DNA of 64,000 nucleotides from Streptomyces gelaticus (GTDB taxonomy: Bacteria > Actinomycetota > Actinomycetes > Streptomycetales > Streptomycetaceae). The translations under genes were made by a program, and so were the position numbers. The stretch is from contig NZ_BMTF01000008.1 in the NCBI RefSeq assembly GCF_014649535.1, positions 1 through 64,000 of the forward strand, in the 5' to 3' direction. Under the pieces are notes generated by a model. The model ran no database searches and was not told the origin of the DNA. It saw nothing but the letters and a program-made list of their open reading frames with translations. Below, piece by piece: positions 1 through 9,194 of this stretch (the first letter of the stretch is position 1; each line of letters opens with the position of its first letter).

Positions 1-737
1 TTGACCTCGCCGTGGGCCTCGTCGACCATGCGGGCGGCGGCGTCGGGGTCGTCGGTCAGCTTCTCCTTCGCCAGGCCGAGGCCCATGGCGAGGGCGACGA
101 GGCGGGCCTGGGCGCCGTCGTGCAGATCGCGTTCGATGCGGCGCAGGTCGGCGGCGGCCGTGTCGACGACCACCCCCCGGTCCGCCTCCAGCTCGGCGAT
201 CCGGCGCTCCAGCTCGTCGGAGGGCGAGAGCAGCCCGCGCACCATCGACCGGTCCACGTTGCTGAGGAGCCGCGCGGTGTGGGGGAGCACCGGCCACAGC
301 ACGACGAGGCTCACGAGCGTCACCGCGAAGGTGAGCACGCCCCAGGGCAGCCGGATGAAGGAGTACAGCATGGCCCGCCAGCCCACCGGGTCCTTGAGGC
401 TCGACCACAGCCAGGGGAAGAACCCCTTGTTCCGGCGGGACAGATCCATCGGACTCGGCTCGTCGATCCGCACCCCGAGCATCGCCCGCGCCCGTCCCCG
501 CTCGGCCTTGCCGAGCAGCCGCGCCCCGTGCAGCCCGAGGGCGAGCAGGGGCAGACCGATCACCGTGACCGCGAGTGCCACGCCGACGGCGATCATGAGC
601 ACCGTGTAAACAAACCCGATGATGACCATGGGGAGGTTGGCCAGGAGATGACCGATCTCCTTCCGGGTCCAACGGTCGGGGATGATGCGGGCGGGCGGTG
701 GCCGGTCGTTGTCCGGCACCTGGGGGCTCATGGTCAT
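1..737 (-). CDS. Sensor histidine kinase, 3' part missing (cut by window edge)
   Basis: N-terminal half of a two-component sensor kinase of the NarL/DesK type. The visible 245 residues have a hydrophobic pair near residues 35-70, a second membrane region near 120-150, then a dimerisation/phosphoacceptor helix with the HisKA_3 signature ERDLHDGAQARLV (His about residue 214) at the truncated end. The layout matches actinobacterial kinases with a 'sensor' membrane domain ahead of HisKA_3 and HATPase_c; the ATPase domain would lie beyond position 1. I placed the start at the ATG at 735-737; an ATG two codons later is possible. It is transcribed away from nuoA. The signal sensed cannot be told from this fragment. 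Confidence 0.9.
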   Translation of the reverse strand, partial: MTMSPQVPDNDRPPPARIIPDRWTRKEIGHLLANLPMVIIGFVYTVLMIAVGVALAVTVIGLPLLALGLHGARLLGKAERGRARAMLGVRIDEPSPMDLSRRNKGFFPWLWSSLKDPVGWRAMLYSFIRLPWGVLTFAVTLVSLVVLWPVLPHTARLLSNVDRSMVRGLLSPSDELERRIAELEADRGVVVDTAAADLRRIERDLHDGAQARLVALAMGLGLAKEKLTDDPDAAARMVDEAHGEV

Positions 738-906
738 GGGCCCAGCCTGCCGGGCCGGACCCGCGCACGCCATGGGGCTCATGGGTGAGGTGAAGTAGGG
801 ATAACCCCACCCCCTGTCCGATGCGGCTGTTTAGCCTCTCTTTAACAGGGCCTAGACTCCCGTGCGTACAGATCACCGGACGGATACGAAGGAGCGAGGG
901 GCGGAC

Positions 907-1308
907 GTGGCGGACCTGCCGGAATCGACCGTTCTCGCGTCGGACTATTTCCACGGCTATTCAGTGGTCGGGCTGCTCGCCGTGATCGGCGTGCTGTTCG
1001 TCGCCGTCGCCTTCGGGGCCGGCCGGCTGCTGCGCCCCGTGGTCCCGACGCCGGAGAAGCTCCTGACGTACGAGTGCGGCGTGGACCCGGTGGGTGAAGG
1101 ATGGGCACATACACAGGTCCGTTATTACGTCTATGCCTTCCTGTACGTGATCTTCGCCGTCGACTCGATCTTCCTGTTCCCGTGGGCGACCGTATTCGCC
1201 GCGCCCGGATACGGGGCGACGACGCTGGTCGAAATGTTCATCTTTCTCGGTTTCCTGGCCGTAGGACTGCTCTACGCATGGAAGAAGGGCGTCCTCGAAT
1301 GGACGTGA
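907..1308 (+). CDS. nuoA: NADH-quinone oxidoreductase subunit A
   Basis: Small membrane subunit of respiratory complex I, 133 residues. Three transmembrane helices are visible (about residues 14-34, 73-92 and 98-118), with the conserved loop LTYECGVDP between the first two and the [11 protein letters not shown] segment at helix 2. GTG at 907 is preferred because GAAGGAG (888-894) precedes it; the reading frame is open further upstream to a GTG at 862 but that has no ribosome site. It is the first gene of a ten-gene operon and overlaps nuoB by 10 nt. This operon has no nuoD-G, so it is probably the second, partial complex I set known from Streptomyces. Confidence 0.93.
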   Translation: MADLPESTVLASDYFHGYSVVGLLAVIGVLFVAVAFGAGRLLRPVVPTPEKLLTYECGVDPVGEGWAHTQVRYYVYAFLYVIFAVDSIFLFPWATVFAAPGYGATTLVEMFIFLGFLAVGLLYAWKKGVLEWT

Positions 1309-1940
1309 CCAGCCCGCGAACCGGCGAGGGATCCGAACCGCAGCCGGTGCCGACCTTCCTGCCGGAACCCAAGCGGCTCGGCGTCCTGTCGCGCCTGGCG
1401 CCCGAGCCGATGAAGGTGGTCCTGAACTGGGGCCGCCGCTACAGCCTCTGGGTCTTCAACTTCGGCCTCGCCTGCTGCGCGATCGAGTTCATCGCCGCCT
1501 CCATGGCCCGGCACGACTTCATCCGGCTCGGCGTGATCCCGTTCGCGCCCGGACCGCGCCAGGCCGACCTCATGATCGTTTCCGGCACGGTGACCGACAA
1601 GATGGCCCCGGCGGTGAAGCGGCTGTACGAGCAGATGCCGGAGCCCAAGTACGTCATCTCCTTCGGCGCCTGCTCCAACTGCGGCGGCCCGTACTGGGAC
1701 TCGTACTCCGTGACCAAGGGCGTCGACCAGATCATCCCGGTCGACGTCTACGTCCCCGGCTGCCCGCCCCGGCCGGAGGCGCTCCTCCAGGGCATCCTCA
1801 AGCTCCAGGAGAAGATCGCCCGGGAGTCGCTGGGCGAGCGGTACGCGACAGGCGGGGGCAGTCGTCCCTCCACCGCCGCACTGCGCAGCGGCCTGGTCGC
1901 ACCCCCGCAGGCCCCGGACCGGGGGGAGGAGCGCGGATGA
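1299..1940 (+). CDS. nuoB: NADH-quinone oxidoreductase subunit B
   Basis: Hydrophilic complex I subunit that carries the terminal [4Fe-4S] cluster N2, which passes electrons to quinone. All four ligands are present: the tandem Cys59-Cys60 (ACCAIEF), Cys125 (SFGAC) and Cys155 (PGCPPRPE), in 213 residues. The C-terminal 40 residues are a variable hydrophilic tail. The ATG at 1299 lies inside nuoA (10-nt overlap) and its stop overlaps the nuoC start as ATGA, both suggesting translational coupling. In a complete complex I, NuoB forms the quinone pocket together with NuoD, which this operon does not encode. Confidence 0.95.
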   Translation: MDVTSPRTGEGSEPQPVPTFLPEPKRLGVLSRLAPEPMKVVLNWGRRYSLWVFNFGLACCAIEFIAASMARHDFIRLGVIPFAPGPRQADLMIVSGTVTDKMAPAVKRLYEQMPEPKYVISFGACSNCGGPYWDSYSVTKGVDQIIPVDVYVPGCPPRPEALLQGILKLQEKIARESLGERYATGGGSRPSTAALRSGLVAPPQAPDRGEERG

Positions 1941-3064
1941 GCACCCACCCCGCCGACGCCTACGACCGGCTGCCGGACGCCGCCGCCGAGCTCTTCGGCG
2001 AGGACGCGACGGCCCAGTACGCGTACGACCTGCTGACCGTCGATGTACCGGCGGCCTCCTGGATCACGGCCCTCGAAACGGCCCGTGACCGGCTGGGCTG
2101 CACGTATTTCGACTGGCTGAGCGCGGTCGACGAACCGGGCACCGGCTTCCAGGTCTGCGCCCATGTCGCGGCCCTGGCCGCGGGCAGGGTGCGCCGGCTC
2201 ATGATCCGTACGACCGTCCCGCACGAGGCGGCGGTCCTGCCCACCGCCATCGACGTCTACGCGGGCGCCGCCTGGCACGAGCGCGAGACGCACGAGATGT
2301 TCGGCATCGGCTTCGAGGGCCACCCGCACTTGGTGCCGCTGCTGCTGCCCGAGGGCTTCGAGGGGCATCCGCTGCGCAAGGACTTCGTGCTCGCGGCGCG
2401 CGTCGCGAAGGCATGGCCCGGCGCCAAGGAGCCCGGCGAGTCGGAGCACGGCGGCCCGAAGCGGCGCACGATGCTGCCGCCCGGCGTCCCCGACCCGAAC
2501 GACTGGGGCCCGCTGAAGGGCCAGCTCCCGCCCGCCCCGTCCCGTCCGGCCCGCACGCCGCGCGCGGCAGGCGACCGCCCGGTGCGCCGCACCCGCAGCG
2601 CGAGCGAGGGCTCGGCCGCCCAGCGGGCGGCGGCAGCGGCAGTCCCCGACGCGGGCGCGGAGCCGGCGCCCCGGACCGCGGTCCCGCGCCGTGCCCGCAG
2701 TGCCTCCGAGGGTTCGGCGAGCCAGCAGCCGAGGACGTCCCAGCTGGCGCCCCGGACCGCGGTCCCGCGCCGTGCCCGCAGTGCCTCCGAGGGCTCGGTG
2801 AGCCAGCAGCCGAGGACGTCCCAGCCGGAGCCGGGCTCGGCCCCCGAAGCGGCGGAGCCGGCTCCCGGAGCGGCGAAGCCGGGCGCCGGGACCAGTGACG
2901 CCCCGTGGCACCACGCCCGCCCGGCCTTCGACGCGGACGCCGGTACTCCCCGGACCGGCGAAGAGGCCCCGCGCAGCGCCACCCCCGACGCGGACACCGA
3001 CGCCACTCCCGACCCCGGGACCACTCCCGGCCCCGACCACCCCGCCGGAGGCGATACCGCGTGA
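1937..3064 (+). CDS. nuoC: NADH-quinone oxidoreductase subunit C with long disordered tail
   Basis: The first about 190 residues are the 30-kDa subunit, with the family signature [16 protein letters not shown] and GHPLRKDF. The remaining about 180 residues are Pro/Ala/Arg/Ser-rich, probably unstructured, and contain three copies of R-x-R-S-A-S-E-G-S, two of them within an 81-nt tandem DNA repeat (2665-2826). NuoC is normally 150-250 residues, so 375 is long. It is not a NuoC-NuoD fusion: none of the 49-kDa subunit motifs follow. The gene starts within the nuoB stop (ATGA) and ends within the nuoH start (GTGA). Confidence 0.92.
   Translation: MSTHPADAYDRLPDAAAELFGEDATAQYAYDLLTVDVPAASWITALETARDRLGCTYFDWLSAVDEPGTGFQVCAHVAALAAGRVRRLMIRTTVPHEAAVLPTAIDVYAGAAWHERETHEMFGIGFEGHPHLVPLLLPEGFEGHPLRKDFVLAARVAKAWPGAKEPGESEHGGPKRRTMLPPGVPDPNDWGPLKGQLPPAPSRPARTPRAAGDRPVRRTRSASEGSAAQRAAAAAVPDAGAEPAPRTAVPRRARSASEGSASQQPRTSQLAPRTAVPRRARSASEGSVSQQPRTSQPEPGSAPEAAEPAPGAAKPGAGTSDAPWHHARPAFDADAGTPRTGEEAPRSATPDADTDATPDPGTTPGPDHPAGGDTA
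2665..2826 (+). repeat. 81-bp tandem repeat inside nuoC
   Basis: Two head-to-tail copies (2665-2745 and 2746-2826), each 81 bp or 27 codons, so the frame is kept. The copies differ at only a few bases, mainly synonymous or conservative. Each unit encodes [17 protein letters not shown] followed by a Q/P/T-rich stretch. A third, diverged R-x-R-S-A-S-E-G-S lies just upstream near 2590-2620. The near identity points to recent duplication by slippage or recombination. Confidence 0.9.
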
Positions 3065-4029
3065 ACGACGTACTGGACGTCGCCCTCCGCCTCGTCATCG
3101 TCTTCGCCGTGTTCATGGTCCTCCCGCTCGTCGTCGGGCAGACCGAGCACAAGGTGATGGCTCATATGCAGGGCCGCCTCGGCCCCATGTACGCCGGCGG
3201 TTTCCACGGCTGGGCCCAGCTCGTCGCGGACGGCGTGAAATTCGCGCAGAAGGAAGACGTCGTCCCGGCCGGGGCCGACCGCCGGATCTTCCAGCTCGCG
3301 CCGGCCGTGGCGCTGCTCCCGTACCTCCTCGTACTCGTCGCCGTCCCGATCGGCCCCGGTGAGGGTGCCGTCGGCCAGGTCGTCGACGCGGGCATCTTCT
3401 TCGTGCTCGCCGTCATGGGCGTGGGAGTGCTCGGCTCACTGATGGCCGGCTGGGCGTCGGCGAACAAGTTCTCCCTCCTCGGGGGCCTGCGCACCGCCGC
3501 CCAGCTGCTCGCGTACGAGCTGCCGATGCTGCTCGCCGCCGCCTCCGTCGCGATGGCGGCCGGCACCGTCTCCCTCCCGGGCATCCTCGATGCCTTCGAG
3601 TGGTGGTGGCTGCCCTGGCAGATCGTCGGCGCGCTGGTCTTCTTCGTGGCCGGACTCGCCGAGCTGCAACGCCCGCCGTTCGACATGCCGGTCGCCGACT
3701 CGGAGATCATCTTCGGCGCGTACACCGAGTACACCGGCCTGCGCTTCGCCCTGTTCCTGCTCGCCGAGTACGCGGGCATCGTCGTGCTGTGCGGGCTGAC
3801 CACCGTGCTCTTCCTCGGCGGCTGGCACGGCCCGTTCGGCGCCGACGGACTCGGCTGGGTCTGGACGCTCCTCAAGACCGCGGTCCTCGCCTTCGTCGTC
3901 ATCTGGCTGCGGGTGACCTACCCCCGGCTCCGCGAGGACCAGCTGCAGAAGCTCGCCTGGACCACGCTCATCCCGCTCGCACTCGCGCAGATCGCGCTCA
4001 CCGGCATCGTGAAGGTGGCGATCAGTTGA
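3061..4029 (+). CDS. nuoH: NADH-quinone oxidoreductase subunit H
   Basis: Polytopic membrane subunit of complex I (322 residues, about eight helices) at the junction of the membrane arm and the quinone site. Family landmarks are the early [14 protein letters not shown] loop, [10 protein letters not shown], and the conserved [15 protein letters not shown]...YTEYTG segment. The GTG start at 3061 overlaps the nuoC stop as GTGA; the stop overlaps nuoI as TGATG. The Asp/Glu-rich quinone-gate loop is intact, so the protein looks functional although its usual partner NuoD is not in this operon. Confidence 0.95.
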   Translation: MNDVLDVALRLVIVFAVFMVLPLVVGQTEHKVMAHMQGRLGPMYAGGFHGWAQLVADGVKFAQKEDVVPAGADRRIFQLAPAVALLPYLLVLVAVPIGPGEGAVGQVVDAGIFFVLAVMGVGVLGSLMAGWASANKFSLLGGLRTAAQLLAYELPMLLAAASVAMAAGTVSLPGILDAFEWWWLPWQIVGALVFFVAGLAELQRPPFDMPVADSEIIFGAYTEYTGLRFALFLLAEYAGIVVLCGLTTVLFLGGWHGPFGADGLGWVWTLLKTAVLAFVVIWLRVTYPRLREDQLQKLAWTTLIPLALAQIALTGIVKVAIS

Positions 4030-4625
4030 TGCCCGCGTCGCCCCCGCCCTCACGCCCTCGCATTCCCGGTTCCGGCCTGGCCAAGGGCCTGGCCGTCACG
4101 CTGCGGACGATGACGAGGAAGACGGTCACCGCGCAGTACCCGGACGTCCAGCCCGAGCTCCCGCCCCGCTCCCGGGGCGTCATCGCGCTGTTCGAGGAGA
4201 ACTGCACGGTCTGCATGCTCTGCGCCCGCGAGTGCCCCGACTGGTGCATCTACATCGACTCCCACAAGGAGACGGTGCCCGCCACCACCCCGGGCGGCCG
4301 CGAGCGCAGCCGCAACGTCCTCGACCGCTTCGCCATCGACTTCTCGCTCTGCATGTACTGCGGTATCTGCATCGAGGTGTGTCCTTTCGACGCGCTGTTC
4401 TGGTCACCGGAGTTCGAGTACGCGGAGACGGACATCCTCGAACTCACCCATGAGCGCGACAAGCTCCGCGAATGGATGTGGACGGTGCCGGAACCGCCCG
4501 CGCTCGACCCGGGAGCCGAGGAGCCGAAGGAGATCGCCGCCGCCCGCAAGACGGCGGAGAAACTCGAAGCCCAGCGCGCCCAGGAAGCCCAGCAGAACCA
4601 GAAGGAAGCAGAGGGGGAGGAGTGA
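4029..4625 (+). CDS. nuoI: NADH-quinone oxidoreductase subunit I (8Fe ferredoxin)
   Basis: Peripheral complex I subunit holding clusters N6a and N6b. Two CxxCxxCxxxCP motifs are intact: [12 protein letters not shown] near residue 60 and [12 protein letters not shown] near residue 105. The 198-residue protein has a charged Glu/Ala/Gln-rich C-terminal extension of about 40 residues that could form a helix. The ATG start overlaps the nuoH stop, and the stop overlaps the nuoJ GTG (GTGA). In a normal complex the electrons come from NuoEFG; here an alternative donor or subunits from another locus would be needed. Confidence 0.95.
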   Translation: MPASPPPSRPRIPGSGLAKGLAVTLRTMTRKTVTAQYPDVQPELPPRSRGVIALFEENCTVCMLCARECPDWCIYIDSHKETVPATTPGGRERSRNVLDRFAIDFSLCMYCGICIEVCPFDALFWSPEFEYAETDILELTHERDKLREWMWTVPEPPALDPGAEEPKEIAAARKTAEKLEAQRAQEAQQNQKEAEGEE

Positions 4626-5176
4626 CACTCGCAGCCACCGCGGCCCACTCCGGCTTCCTCTCCCCGACCGGCGTCGAGATCGCCTTCGTCCTCGTCGGCA
4701 TCGCCACCCTCGGCGCGGCTCTCGTCACCGTCACGACCAAGCAGCTGGTGCACGCCGCCCTCTGGCTGGTCGTGGCGCTCGGCGGGCTCGCCGTCGAGTA
4801 CCTCCTGCTCACCGCGGAGTTCATCGCCTGGGTGCAGGTACTGATCTACGTCGGTTCCGTGGTCGTCCTCCTGCTCTTCGGGCTGATGCTCACCAAGGCC
4901 CCCATCGGCCGCTCCCCGGACGCCGACTCGGGCAACCGCTGGGCGGCCCTCGCCGTGGCGGCCGCCTCCGCCGGCGCGCTCGTCTGGGTCGTCGTCGACG
5001 CCTTCCGCACCACCTGGATCGACCTCGACGGACCCGCCCGGGGCTCGACCGAGGCGACCGGCTCCTTCCTCTTCCGGCACTGGGTGCTGCCGTTCGAAGC
5101 ACTCTCCGTCCTGCTGCTCGCCGCCCTCGTCGGCGCGATCGTCCTGTCCCGCAAGCGCGGTAAGGAGCAGAGCTGA
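4622..5176 (+). CDS. nuoJ: NADH-quinone oxidoreductase subunit J
   Basis: Membrane subunit of complex I, 184 residues with five predicted helices. The conserved third-helix region [25 protein letters not shown] is present around residues 60-84; in the family this helix contains a pi-bulge and lies near the E-channel. GTG at 4622 overlaps the nuoI stop by four bases, and TGATG joins it to nuoK, so this gene is most likely translated by coupling rather than from its own strong ribosome site. Confidence 0.93.
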   Translation: MTLAATAAHSGFLSPTGVEIAFVLVGIATLGAALVTVTTKQLVHAALWLVVALGGLAVEYLLLTAEFIAWVQVLIYVGSVVVLLLFGLMLTKAPIGRSPDADSGNRWAALAVAAASAGALVWVVVDAFRTTWIDLDGPARGSTEATGSFLFRHWVLPFEALSVLLLAALVGAIVLSRKRGKEQS

Positions 5177-5577
5177 TGCACCTCGCCTATCCCGCCGTGC
5201 TCGCCGCCCTCCTCTTCTGCACCGGGCTGTACGGAGTGCTCGCCCGGCGCAACGCGATCCTGGTCCTGATGTCCGTCGAGCTGATGCTCAACGCCGTCAA
5301 CCTCAACCTGGTCGCCTTCGACGTCTGGCTCCGCGACACCCTGCACGCCGGCCAGGCCCTCGCCCTCTTCACCATCGCCATCGCGGCGGCGGAGATCGGC
5401 ATCGGCCTGGCGATCGTCCTCGCCGTGTACCGCAACCGCGGCAGCTCGGACGTCGACCGCCTTCGCGACACCGCCGAGACCGACGCGGCCGAGGCCCTCC
5501 CGGACGACGAGTACGGCACCGAAGACCAGGCCACTGCTGCGGCAGGGAAGGCAAAGAAGGCAGAGGCCACCGCGTGA
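5176..5577 (+). CDS. nuoK: NADH-quinone oxidoreductase subunit K
   Basis: Small antiporter-like membrane subunit (133 residues). Three helices cover residues about 3-95; the two conserved glutamates are in [11 protein letters not shown] (helix 2) and [11 protein letters not shown] (helix 3). The family is usually about 100 residues; the last about 33 residues here are a charged Asp/Glu/Lys/Ala tail. Start and stop overlap nuoJ (TGATG) and nuoL (GTGA). Confidence 0.93.
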   Translation: MHLAYPAVLAALLFCTGLYGVLARRNAILVLMSVELMLNAVNLNLVAFDVWLRDTLHAGQALALFTIAIAAAEIGIGLAIVLAVYRNRGSSDVDRLRDTAETDAAEALPDDEYGTEDQATAAAGKAKKAEATA

Positions 5578-7619
5578 CCACCACGACCCTCGCCGTCCTC
5601 GTCCCCCTCCTTCCGTTCCTGGGCGCCGCGGCCGGTCTCCTGCTCGGCCCGCCCGTCGCCCGCCACCGCCCCGAGACGGGGCTTCGCGCGCTTCTTTTTG
5701 CCCCCGGCTTCGTACGTCCCCTCGCCGTACTGCCCACGCTCGGCGCCGCCGTCCTCGCGGCCGTCGTCGCCGCGCGCCAGGGCGGCGGCCGGCCCATCGA
5801 CGCCGCGACCCAGCTCACCCCCACCGGCTCGGTCCCGATCGACCTCGCCCTGCACCTCGACGGCTTCGCGGTCCTCGTCGCCGTCCTGGTCGGGCTCGTC
5901 GCGAGCTGCGTGCAGATCTACTCGACCGCCTATCTGCGCGACGACCCCCGCTACCCCTCGTACGCCGCCCTCGTCTCCCTCTTCACCTCCGCGATGCTGC
6001 TCGTCGTCTACTCGGGCGACCTGATGGTGCTGCTGGTCGGCTGGGAGATCATGGGCATCTGCTCGTACTTCCTTGTCGGCCACTACTGGGAGACGCCCGA
6101 GGCCCGCGCCGCCTCCCTCAAGGCCTTCCTGGTCACCAAGCTCGGCGACGTCCCCTTCCTGATCGGTCTGTTCGCGCTCGCCGCCGACACCGGCACCTTC
6201 CGCATCACCGGCATCCTGGGCGCCGTCGCCAACGGCGGCCTGGACCACCCCACCCTCATCGCCCTGCTGCTCCTCGCGGGCGTCGCCGGGAAGTCCGCGC
6301 AGTTCCCCCTGCACACCTGGCTGCCCGACGCGATGGCCGGCCCCACCCCCGTCTCCGCGCTCATCCACGCCGCGACGATGGTCGCCGCCGGCATCTACTT
6401 CGTGGCCCGGCTCCTCCCCGTGTTCGCCGAGTCCGGCGCGGCCCTCGTCGTCCTCGCCGTCATGGCGGCGATCACGATGATCGGCTCGGGACTCGCCGCC
6501 CTCGCCCAGGACGACATCAAGCGGGTCCTCGCCTACTCGACGATCGGCCAGCTCGGCTACATGGCCGGTGCCCTGGCCGTCGGCGACCGTGGGGCTGCCG
6601 TCTTCCACCTCCTCTCCCACGGCGCGTTCAAGGCCGTCCTCTTCCTCGCGGCCGGCGTCGTCATCCACGCCGCCGGGACCAACTCACTGGCCGCCATGTC
6701 CCGCATGGGCGGCCTGACGAAGCGCATCCCGGACGCCTACTGGACGATGACCGTCGCCCTGCTCGCGCTCGCCGCCATCCCTCCGTTCGCCGGCTTCTTC
6801 TCCAAGGAAGCCGTCCTCGTCGCCGCCGAGCACACCGCGCTCGGAGAGCGGCACATCGCCCCGTCCGCCGCCGGCTGGACCGTACTCGTCGCCGGACTGC
6901 TCGCCGCCGTCCTCACCGCCGCGTACGCCACCCGCCTCTGGCTCCTCGCCTTCCGGGGCCGCGGCGCCGAGGCCCCCGACCACGGCAGGCAGCCCGTCGC
7001 GATGACCGCCGTCCTCTGGATCCTCGCCGTCCCCACCATCGCCTTCGGCCTGACCGTCGGCGCGATCACCGACTGGTTCGACGGCCACGCCCTCACCCCG
7101 ACCGTCACCACCGCCGTCCTCTCCACGGGCGTCGGCCTGGTCGGCGGCCTCGTCACCTACGGCGCCTGGCGCCACACCTCGGCACTCGCCGCCCGCACCT
7201 CCGTCGGCACCGTCGTCGCCCACCCCGACGCCGAACCCGCTCTCATCGAGGCCCAGGCGATGACGGCACACACCGCCGCCTACGGAGCCGACGGGGACGC
7301 CCCCGACCCGGCCGACCCGGGCCGCCTGCTGCTCGGCCCGCTCCACCACCACGCCGCCGCCGGCTTCCACCTCGACGCCCTGTACACGGCGCTGTTCGTC
7401 CGCCCCGTCCGGGCCGCGGCGAGCCTCGTCCGCTTCCTCGACCGCGAGGTCGTCGACACCTACGTACGTGGCTCCGGAGCCGTCGCACGCGGGCTCGGCG
7501 CCGCCGTCCGCCGCGCGCAGACCGGGAACGTGCAGACCTACCTCAGCGCACTGCTCGCCGGGTCGCTGGTCCTGGCGATCGCCGCCGTCGTCTTCGCCAA
7601 TGTCAACGCCGGGTCGTGA
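5574..7619 (+). CDS. nuoL: NADH-quinone oxidoreductase subunit L
   Basis: Largest proton-pumping antiporter-like subunit (681 residues). Landmarks include [17 protein letters not shown] (conserved Glu in helix 5), [20 protein letters not shown] (pumping Lys and LPDAM motif), the helix-8 Lys region [18 protein letters not shown], and a C-terminal region that should include the long amphipathic lateral helix. GTG at 5574 overlaps the nuoK stop. There is a longer hydrophilic loop near residues 545-590 before the last helices. Only 3 nt separate it from nuoM. Confidence 0.95.
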   Translation: MTTTTLAVLVPLLPFLGAAAGLLLGPPVARHRPETGLRALLFAPGFVRPLAVLPTLGAAVLAAVVAARQGGGRPIDAATQLTPTGSVPIDLALHLDGFAVLVAVLVGLVASCVQIYSTAYLRDDPRYPSYAALVSLFTSAMLLVVYSGDLMVLLVGWEIMGICSYFLVGHYWETPEARAASLKAFLVTKLGDVPFLIGLFALAADTGTFRITGILGAVANGGLDHPTLIALLLLAGVAGKSAQFPLHTWLPDAMAGPTPVSALIHAATMVAAGIYFVARLLPVFAESGAALVVLAVMAAITMIGSGLAALAQDDIKRVLAYSTIGQLGYMAGALAVGDRGAAVFHLLSHGAFKAVLFLAAGVVIHAAGTNSLAAMSRMGGLTKRIPDAYWTMTVALLALAAIPPFAGFFSKEAVLVAAEHTALGERHIAPSAAGWTVLVAGLLAAVLTAAYATRLWLLAFRGRGAEAPDHGRQPVAMTAVLWILAVPTIAFGLTVGAITDWFDGHALTPTVTTAVLSTGVGLVGGLVTYGAWRHTSALAARTSVGTVVAHPDAEPALIEAQAMTAHTAAYGADGDAPDPADPGRLLLGPLHHHAAAGFHLDALYTALFVRPVRAAASLVRFLDREVVDTYVRGSGAVARGLGAAVRRAQTGNVQTYLSALLAGSLVLAIAAVVFANVNAGS

Positions 7620-7622
7620 GCC

Positions 7623-9194
7623 GTGATCGATATCAGTGAATCCGTGATGCAGTTCCTTCTCGCGTTCATCGTCGTCATCCCGCTCGTCGGCGCCGTGGCC
7701 GCCCTGCTGCCGGCCCCGCCGGGACTGAAGGGCACCGGCCCCGACCAGGCCGTGCTCCGCCACGGTGTGACCGTGACCGGTGCCGTCCTCGTCGCCGCGA
7801 TCGTCCTCGCCGCGGGCTTCGACCACGACCACCCGTCGAAGATGCAGGCCACCACCGACATCAGCTGGATCCCGGCGCTCGACGTCCGCATCCATCTCGG
7901 CATCGACGGCATCTCGCTCCCCCTTCTCGTACTGACCGCGCTGCTGACCTTCCTCTGCGCGCTCTACAGCTACTTCAAGCCGCCTGCGGGCCCCTCCCCC
8001 AAGGCCTTCGTCGCTCTTCTGCTCGTCCTGGAGTCCGGCACCCTCGCCACCTTCGCCGTCCTCGACCTGCTGCTGTTCTTCCTGGCGTTCGAGATGGTGC
8101 TCATCCCGATGTACTTCCTCATCGCCCGCTGGGGCGGTGCGCAGAGGCAGGCCGCCGCCTGGAAATTCATCCTCTACACACTGCTCGGCTCGGTCGTCAT
8201 GCTGCTGGGCCTGCTCCTCGTCGGGCTGAAGAGCGGCACCTTCGACATGGTGGCACTCGCCACTGACAACGGCCGTGGGCTCACCTCGTCCGTACAGGTC
8301 ATCGCCGTTCTGGCGATCGGCATCGGGCTCGCCGTGAAGACCCCGATGTGGCCGCTGCACAGCTGGCTGCCGGACGCCCACACCGCGGCCCCGACCGTCG
8401 GCTCGGTGCTGCTCGCGGGCGTCCTGCTGAAGATGGGTACGTACGGATTCGTCCGCATCCTGCTCCCCATCACGCCCGACGGAATGCACACCTTCGCGCC
8501 CTACCTCGCCGCCTTCGCGGTCGTCGGCATCATCTACGGATCGCTGGCCTGCCTGGCGCTGGTACGCCCCGGCTCCAAGGGCGACCTCAAGCGCCTGATC
8601 GCGTACTCCTCCGTCGGGCACATGGGCTTCGTGCTCCTCGGCATCGCGAGCATGACGCCCACCGGGGTCAACGGCGCGCTCTTCGCCAACATCGCCCACG
8701 GCCTCATCACCGGCCTGCTGTTCTTCCTGGTCGGAGCCGTCAAGGACCGTTACGGCACCGCCGACCTCGACACCCTCTCCGGGGCCACCGGAGCCGCGCT
8801 CTACGGCCGGGCACCCCGCCTCGGCGGCCTCCTCGCCTTCGCCGCCGTCGCCTCCCTGGGCCTGCCGGGCCTCGCCGGATTCTGGGGCGAGATGCTCGCC
8901 CTGTTCGGCTCCTTCGACCCCGCCGACGGTCTCAGCCGGCCCGCCTTCCTGACCTTCATGTCGATCGCCGCGTTCGGCACCCTGCTCACCGCCGCGTACA
9001 TGCTCATGGTCGTACGCCGGGTCTGCATGGGCGAGAAGCGCGAGGCGCCGCAGCTCGCCGACGTCCAGACGTACGAGTTCGCCGCCTGGACCCCGCTCGT
9101 CGCGCTCACCGTCCTCGCCGGCCTGTGGCCCGCCGTCCTCCTCGGCCTCACCGACCCGGCCGTGCAGAAGCTCCTCGCAGGAGGCAAGTCGTGA
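7623..9194 (+). CDS. nuoM: NADH-quinone oxidoreductase subunit M
   Basis: Second antiporter-like subunit of complex I (523 residues, about 14 helices). The conserved glutamate of helix 5 is in FLAFEMVLIPMYFLI, the pumping lysine region is GLAVKTPMWPLHSWLPDAH, and DLKRLIAYSSVGHMGFV marks helix 8. The start is GTG at 7623, three bases after nuoL, and the stop overlaps the nuoN start as GTGA. All charged membrane residues expected for proton translocation appear to be present. Confidence 0.95.
   Translation: MIDISESVMQFLLAFIVVIPLVGAVAALLPAPPGLKGTGPDQAVLRHGVTVTGAVLVAAIVLAAGFDHDHPSKMQATTDISWIPALDVRIHLGIDGISLPLLVLTALLTFLCALYSYFKPPAGPSPKAFVALLLVLESGTLATFAVLDLLLFFLAFEMVLIPMYFLIARWGGAQRQAAAWKFILYTLLGSVVMLLGLLLVGLKSGTFDMVALATDNGRGLTSSVQVIAVLAIGIGLAVKTPMWPLHSWLPDAHTAAPTVGSVLLAGVLLKMGTYGFVRILLPITPDGMHTFAPYLAAFAVVGIIYGSLACLALVRPGSKGDLKRLIAYSSVGHMGFVLLGIASMTPTGVNGALFANIAHGLITGLLFFLVGAVKDRYGTADLDTLSGATGAALYGRAPRLGGLLAFAAVASLGLPGLAGFWGEMLALFGSFDPADGLSRPAFLTFMSIAAFGTLLTAAYMLMVVRRVCMGEKREAPQLADVQTYEFAAWTPLVALTVLAGLWPAVLLGLTDPAVQKLLAGGKS

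Noticed and set aside
2665..2826. Direct repeats in nuoC considered as a CRISPR or regulatory repeat array
   Set aside because: Only two adjacent units with no spacers, and the 81-nt unit keeps the reading frame of a real gene.
1937..3064. Possibility that nuoC is a NuoC-NuoD fusion that supplies the missing subunit
   Set aside because: The extra C-terminal part is disordered repeat sequence and none of the NuoD motifs can be found.
1748..3207. Long minus-strand frames opposite nuoC
   Set aside because: They reflect the repeats and composition of nuoC; no start signals or domains.
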